Assembly (NCBI GenBank): GCA_016721315.1
Contig: JADKIL010000002.1
Coordinates: 248,001-312,000, forward strand
Origin: Candidatus Villigracilis vicinus
GTDB lineage: Bacteria; Chloroflexota; Anaerolineae; Anaerolineales; Villigracilaceae
DNA length: 64,000 bases
Direction of reading: 5' to 3'
Shown here piece by piece: positions 60,998-64,000 of this stretch (positions are counted from its first letter, which is position 1; each line of letters opens with the position of its first letter). Under the pieces are notes generated by a model. That model worked only from the letters and a program-made list of their open reading frames with translations. It was not told the DNA's origin and ran no database searches. A program made the position numbers and the translations under genes.

Positions 60998-62026
60998 CTA
61001 CGACAACGGCCAGGCAGGCAGCACATCCATCTCCATTTCGGAGACATGCCCAAGTGCATAACGGAAATATCCCGCGGCACCGATCATCGCGGCATTGTCC
61101 GTACACAGTGAAATGGGCGGAATGTGAACAGGGAATTCCGTCTGTGCCTTGAACGCCTGACGCAAGGCGCGGTTGGCAGAAACACCGCCTGCCACCAGGA
61201 TCTGTTTTGCGCCAAATTCACGCGCCGCATTCATCGTCTTTTTGAAAAGCACATCCACCACAGCTTTCTGGAAAGACGCCGCCAGATCATGTACGGGGAG
61301 CCCATTACTGCGTTTCTTCAGTTCATTTACCTCATACAGTACCGAGGTTTTCACTCCACTGAAGGAAAAATTCCAGGTTCCATCGAGCCAGGCACGGGGG
61401 AAATTGAAGCGGGTTGGGTCGCCTTCCTCTGCCGCCTTCTGAATAGACGGTCCACCCGGATACGGTAATTCCAGTAGTCGAGCCACCTTATCGAAGGCTT
61501 CCCCGGCGGCATCATCCAAGGTCGAGCCGAGGCGTTGATAGGTCAGATGATCGGTCATCAAATTCAATTCAGTGTGACCGCCCGAAACGAGCAGCGCCAT
61601 GAGCGGGAACTCCGGCGCAGGTGGAGCCTTCTCTCCTGCCTCATAAACCCATGAAGAATAAATATGCCCTTCCAAATGATTCACGCCAACAAGCGGCTTA
61701 TCCATCGCAAGCGCCATGCCTTTTGCCATGTTCATACCCACAATGAGCGAACCGGCGAGACCGGGTCCTTGTGTAACGGCAATGGCATCAATATCGTTGA
61801 GGGTCAAGTGCGCTTGAGCAAGCGATTGTTGAACGACCGGCGTGATACTTAATACATGCTGGCGTGATGCCACTTCGGGAAATACGCCGCCATAACGGGC
61901 ATGGATCTCCATTTGAGAAGCCACTACAGATGAAAGTAACGCCCGTCCATTTTCAAGGATGGCACAGGCGGTCTCATCACAGGAGGTCTCAATGGCTAGG
62001 ATTCTGGCTGGTTTTAATTCGCTCAT
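60998..62026 (-). CDS. tsaD: tRNA N6-adenosine threonylcarbamoyltransferase
   Basis: The 342-residue protein is TsaD/Gcp: ILAIETSCDETACAILENGRALLSSVVASQMEIHARYGGVFPEVASRQHV, the metal ligands in GVNHLEGHIYS near residue 115, LLVSGGHTELNLM, GEAFDKVARLLELPYPGGPSI, LVAGGVSANRALR, and LCTDNAAMIGAAGY. It transfers the threonylcarbamoyl group to A37 of ANN-decoding tRNAs with TsaB/TsaE, which are not in the window. Its start overlaps the TAXI gene stop by 4 bp. Confidence 0.96.
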   Translation of the reverse strand: MSELKPARILAIETSCDETACAILENGRALLSSVVASQMEIHARYGGVFPEVASRQHVLSITPVVQQSLAQAHLTLNDIDAIAVTQGPGLAGSLIVGMNMAKGMALAMDKPLVGVNHLEGHIYSSWVYEAGEKAPPAPEFPLMALLVSGGHTELNLMTDHLTYQRLGSTLDDAAGEAFDKVARLLELPYPGGPSIQKAAEEGDPTRFNFPRAWLDGTWNFSFSGVKTSVLYEVNELKKRSNGLPVHDLAASFQKAVVDVLFKKTMNAAREFGAKQILVAGGVSANRALRQAFKAQTEFPVHIPPISLCTDNAAMIGAAGYFRYALGHVSEMEMDVLPAWPLS

Positions 62027-63336
62027 TTGATTATCTTTTTCTTTCTTCGAACCGGTTTCTTCAAGGTATCGTACCGCCGCCGGACAGCATCCATGGCCTT
62101 TTCCCAGACCAAAGAATATAATTGAAGGTCTGCTGATGAGATCTTGCCATCTTCCACGGCTTCCACTACTTCATTCAGCGACTCGAACAAGCTGCGTTCA
62201 ATATATTGCACGACACGCAATTTCTTTGTGTAGGTCAGGTCGGCGAGCAGTTTGGCGAGCTCCAAATTATATTGAGACGCCGCCGATTTCTGCCTTTCCT
62301 GAAACCTGGCAAGCAAGGCAAAGTAGATCGAAACCAGCACTGGACCAAAAGTGAATAATAAACTGAATTCGGTGTAATACCGCACAAAAAATCCGGGTTC
62401 ATCACTGTTGTAATGGGCAAGCGCACCGGGATGAATGGCGGGAACAATGGTTTGATACGCCACGGGAGATTCGATCCATATCCCTTGTGTGGTCTTTTGG
62501 ACAATGTCATTTTGATGCTCAAAGATCACTTCTGTGAATAAATGGACGATCTCTTCATCCACATTCGCATTGACGAACAGAATGGTCGGCACGCCCACGA
62601 TCTTTGTATCTTGCATTGGCGTAACCGGGTCTGCCGCCAGGTAAGTGCCCTTTGGAAGGACATATTGAAACAAAAACGGGTATTGGATGCGCATGGCATC
62701 AAATTGCTCTAGCTGCAGAAAGCGGATATTCGTTTTTGCGGCCAACTCACGCAGGCTTGCGTTGCCAATGGTATTCGCGCGGAACATGGCATCTACCTCG
62801 CCATTGATAAATGCTTCATCCCGCAGTGTACCATCTTCAAATGGGATCACTTCCACGTCATCGGCTGTGACGCCGTAATAGGAGAGCAGATCAAAAACGG
62901 ATTGGAATCCGCCGCCGCTTTGAGAAGAAGTGGCGATCTTCTTCCCTCGTAGATCCGCCGGGGTGCGAATATCCGAATCTGTTTTGACGATCATATGAAA
63001 TACCTGTGGATATAACAGAGCCACAGTTTGCACTTGATCGTTCAATTCAGCATCCAATTGAGCGGTGCCAAAATCGGCTTGATGGGTACGCAACAGGTCC
63101 ATGATCTGGGTTGAGCCGCCCGTTTGCACGAGCCGGATCCTGATTCGCGGATCGCGATTCTGAACAGCTTTTGCCAACGCATCCATGATGATGTAACTCT
63201 GACTGCCTTCTTCATTTGTAGCGATCACCACCGTCTGAACCCGGAACGTATCGTACAAATAAAACCCGCCAATGACCAGCGCCAGCACAGCCGAAAGCCC
63301 AATAAGTGAATATAGAAATGTGCGTGACTTTAACAT
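62023..63336 (-). CDS. TAXI family solute-binding protein, orphan
   Basis: The 437-residue protein begins with a membrane segment (YSLIGLSAVLALVIGGFYLYD). A TAXI-type periplasmic binding domain follows: VVIATNEEGSQSYIIMDALAKAVQNRDPRIRIRLVQTGGSTQIMDLLRTHQADFGTAQLDA, DLRGKKIATSSQSGGGFQSVFDLLSYYGV, and EVDAMFRANTIGNASLRELA. A second membrane helix lies near residue 335 (FSLLFTFGPVLVSIYFALLA), with a helical basic cytoplasmic tail. No TRAP membrane subunits are adjacent. The C-terminal extension is unusual for a simple binding protein and suggests signalling or a membrane-tethered receptor. It is coupled to tsaD by a 4-bp overlap. Confidence 0.85.
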   Translation of the reverse strand: MLKSRTFLYSLIGLSAVLALVIGGFYLYDTFRVQTVVIATNEEGSQSYIIMDALAKAVQNRDPRIRIRLVQTGGSTQIMDLLRTHQADFGTAQLDAELNDQVQTVALLYPQVFHMIVKTDSDIRTPADLRGKKIATSSQSGGGFQSVFDLLSYYGVTADDVEVIPFEDGTLRDEAFINGEVDAMFRANTIGNASLRELAAKTNIRFLQLEQFDAMRIQYPFLFQYVLPKGTYLAADPVTPMQDTKIVGVPTILFVNANVDEEIVHLFTEVIFEHQNDIVQKTTQGIWIESPVAYQTIVPAIHPGALAHYNSDEPGFFVRYYTEFSLLFTFGPVLVSIYFALLARFQERQKSAASQYNLELAKLLADLTYTKKLRVVQYIERSLFESLNEVVEAVEDGKISSADLQLYSLVWEKAMDAVRRRYDTLKKPVRRKKKIIK

Positions 63337-63349
63337 GTAAAAATTCCTA

Positions 63350-64000
63350 CTACATTAAATGCCGTAAAAAAGATTGTGGGTTTTCCAGAAAATCCCTTGT
63401 CAAACGAACGTGTTCAAGGTCTTCATATTTTACTTGTTTTATCATGCCATTCTCAAAGCTGAGGATCTGCGCTTCAGGGAAGGCGAGGATGATCGGCGAA
63501 TGTGTGGCGATGACGAACTGCGCCTCCTGCTCGACCATTTGCTTGAGTGCCGAAAGGAAACTGAGCTGCCGGGACGGCGAAAGCGCCGCCTCGGGTTCAT
63601 CCAACAGATACAAACCACCGGGGACAAAACGCGCCTGGAACAACGTAAGGAAAGCTTCGCCATGCGAGAAATTATCCAAGTCTTTGCCGTAGCGGTGTTT
63701 CATCGCCGCCAGCTGACCGGAATATGCCGAGCGTGCCAGGTCTTGTGCAAGCTTTGAGCGCCCTTTGTAATCACGGTCAACATTCGTTAATTCTTCTTCC
63801 AATTCTTCACGCGTCTCACGCATAGAGCGGGCATAGCCGAAGAAATCCTCGGCGCGCATAAAGAAGCCTTTGTGCGTGCGCTTTGTCCATGTCAGTTTGA
63901 AATATTTCGCCAACTTGCGAATGGGAGCGAGAGTCTTATCGGTCTTTACGCTTTCACTGCCCACCGTAATCGACTCGACCGCACAAGCCAGCGCCTCCAT
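63350..64000 (-). CDS. AAA family ATPase, C-terminal part
   Basis: At least 216 residues are visible and the frame runs to the window edge. The P-loop is therefore outside. Visible motifs are FFMRAEDFFGYARSM, the signature-like DLDNFSHGEAFLTLF, Walker B in LYLLDEPEAALSPSRQLSFL, and the switch-type QFVIATHSPIILAFPEAQILSF. This pattern fits the ABC-type predicted ATPase group (COG3910-like). Partner or role is unknown. The stop is 13 bp from the TAXI gene start. Confidence 0.88.
   Translation of the reverse strand: MEALACAVESITVGSESVKTDKTLAPIRKLAKYFKLTWTKRTHKGFFMRAEDFFGYARSMRETREELEEELTNVDRDYKGRSKLAQDLARSAYSGQLAAMKHRYGKDLDNFSHGEAFLTLFQARFVPGGLYLLDEPEAALSPSRQLSFLSALKQMVEQEAQFVIATHSPIILAFPEAQILSFENGMIKQVKYEDLEHVRLTRDFLENPQSFLRHLM

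Noticed and set aside
1..64000. tRNA, rRNA, prophage, replication origin or riboswitch
   Set aside because: None recognised by eye in the intergenic regions. A covariance-model scan would be needed to exclude divergent small RNAs.

Overview
The window is a 64 kb piece of a bacterial chromosome, moderately GC rich. I infer Chloroflexota, class Anaerolineae. This rests on the gene complement (DUF3048/SdrD lipoproteins with Thr/Pro linkers, LysM and YIP1 proteins, GMC oxidase, citrate synthase of the eukaryotic type, orphan TAXI protein) and on many start codons lying 6-8 nt after a TANAAT box with no Shine-Dalgarno. No rRNA or tRNA gene, CRISPR array, prophage or replication origin was recognised. 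The first gene (murJ) and the last gene (AAA ATPase) run off the window.

Layout. 1-9 kb: murJ end, PAP2-like protein, xseAB, HIT hydrolase, two tandem DUF3048 lipoproteins carrying inserted SdrD-B domains, an AlkD-like glycosylase, a Phd/VapC-type toxin-antitoxin pair and a truncated haemoglobin. 9-23 kb: thiolase and 3-hydroxyacyl-CoA dehydrogenase (acetoacetyl-CoA chemistry), DinB, DUF2891, GNAT, glutaminase, a frameshifted LysM protein, and a run of amide/peptide hydrolases (C45, M14-like, creatininase, gamma-glutamyltransferase). A GMC oxidoreductase and a DUF72 protein follow. Small inverted repeats fill many gaps here. 23-33 kb: LURP-one-like protein, acyltransferase, EamA transporter, DegV, several small membrane proteins, then a Crp/Fnr regulator, cupin, small membrane protein and a polytopic histidine-bearing membrane protein that looks haem-copper-oxidase-like, and two divergent YdeI paralogues.

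33.6-38.1 kb is the accessory region. It holds a DUF559 endonuclease bracketed by palindromic repeats, a decayed IS3-family element, an AT-rich, multiply frameshifted AlbA_2/Schlafen-type ATPase gene, three related long palindromes, 22-bp tandem repeats and a duplicated 3' tail of the neighbouring aldehyde dehydrogenase gene. 38-54 kb: a broken double-domain (ALDH16-like) aldehyde dehydrogenase beside deoC, an aspartoacylase-like deacylase, oligopeptidase B, citrate synthase and malate dehydrogenase (TCA cycle), thioredoxin reductase, an MDR oxidoreductase, and a His-rich membrane protein with an OmpR-type two-component system. Two promoters here share a twin-box motif with identical 33-bp spacing. 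54-64 kb: housekeeping genes (uvrC, prfA, prmC, tsaC, tsaD), an HD-GYP phosphodiesterase, a small unlisted 49-residue membrane protein, a TAXI-type binding protein and an AAA ATPase.

Caution: several frameshifts sit at short homopolymers in otherwise intact genes (LysM gene, ggt start, aldehyde dehydrogenase, AlbA gene). Some may be assembly errors rather than real pseudogenes.
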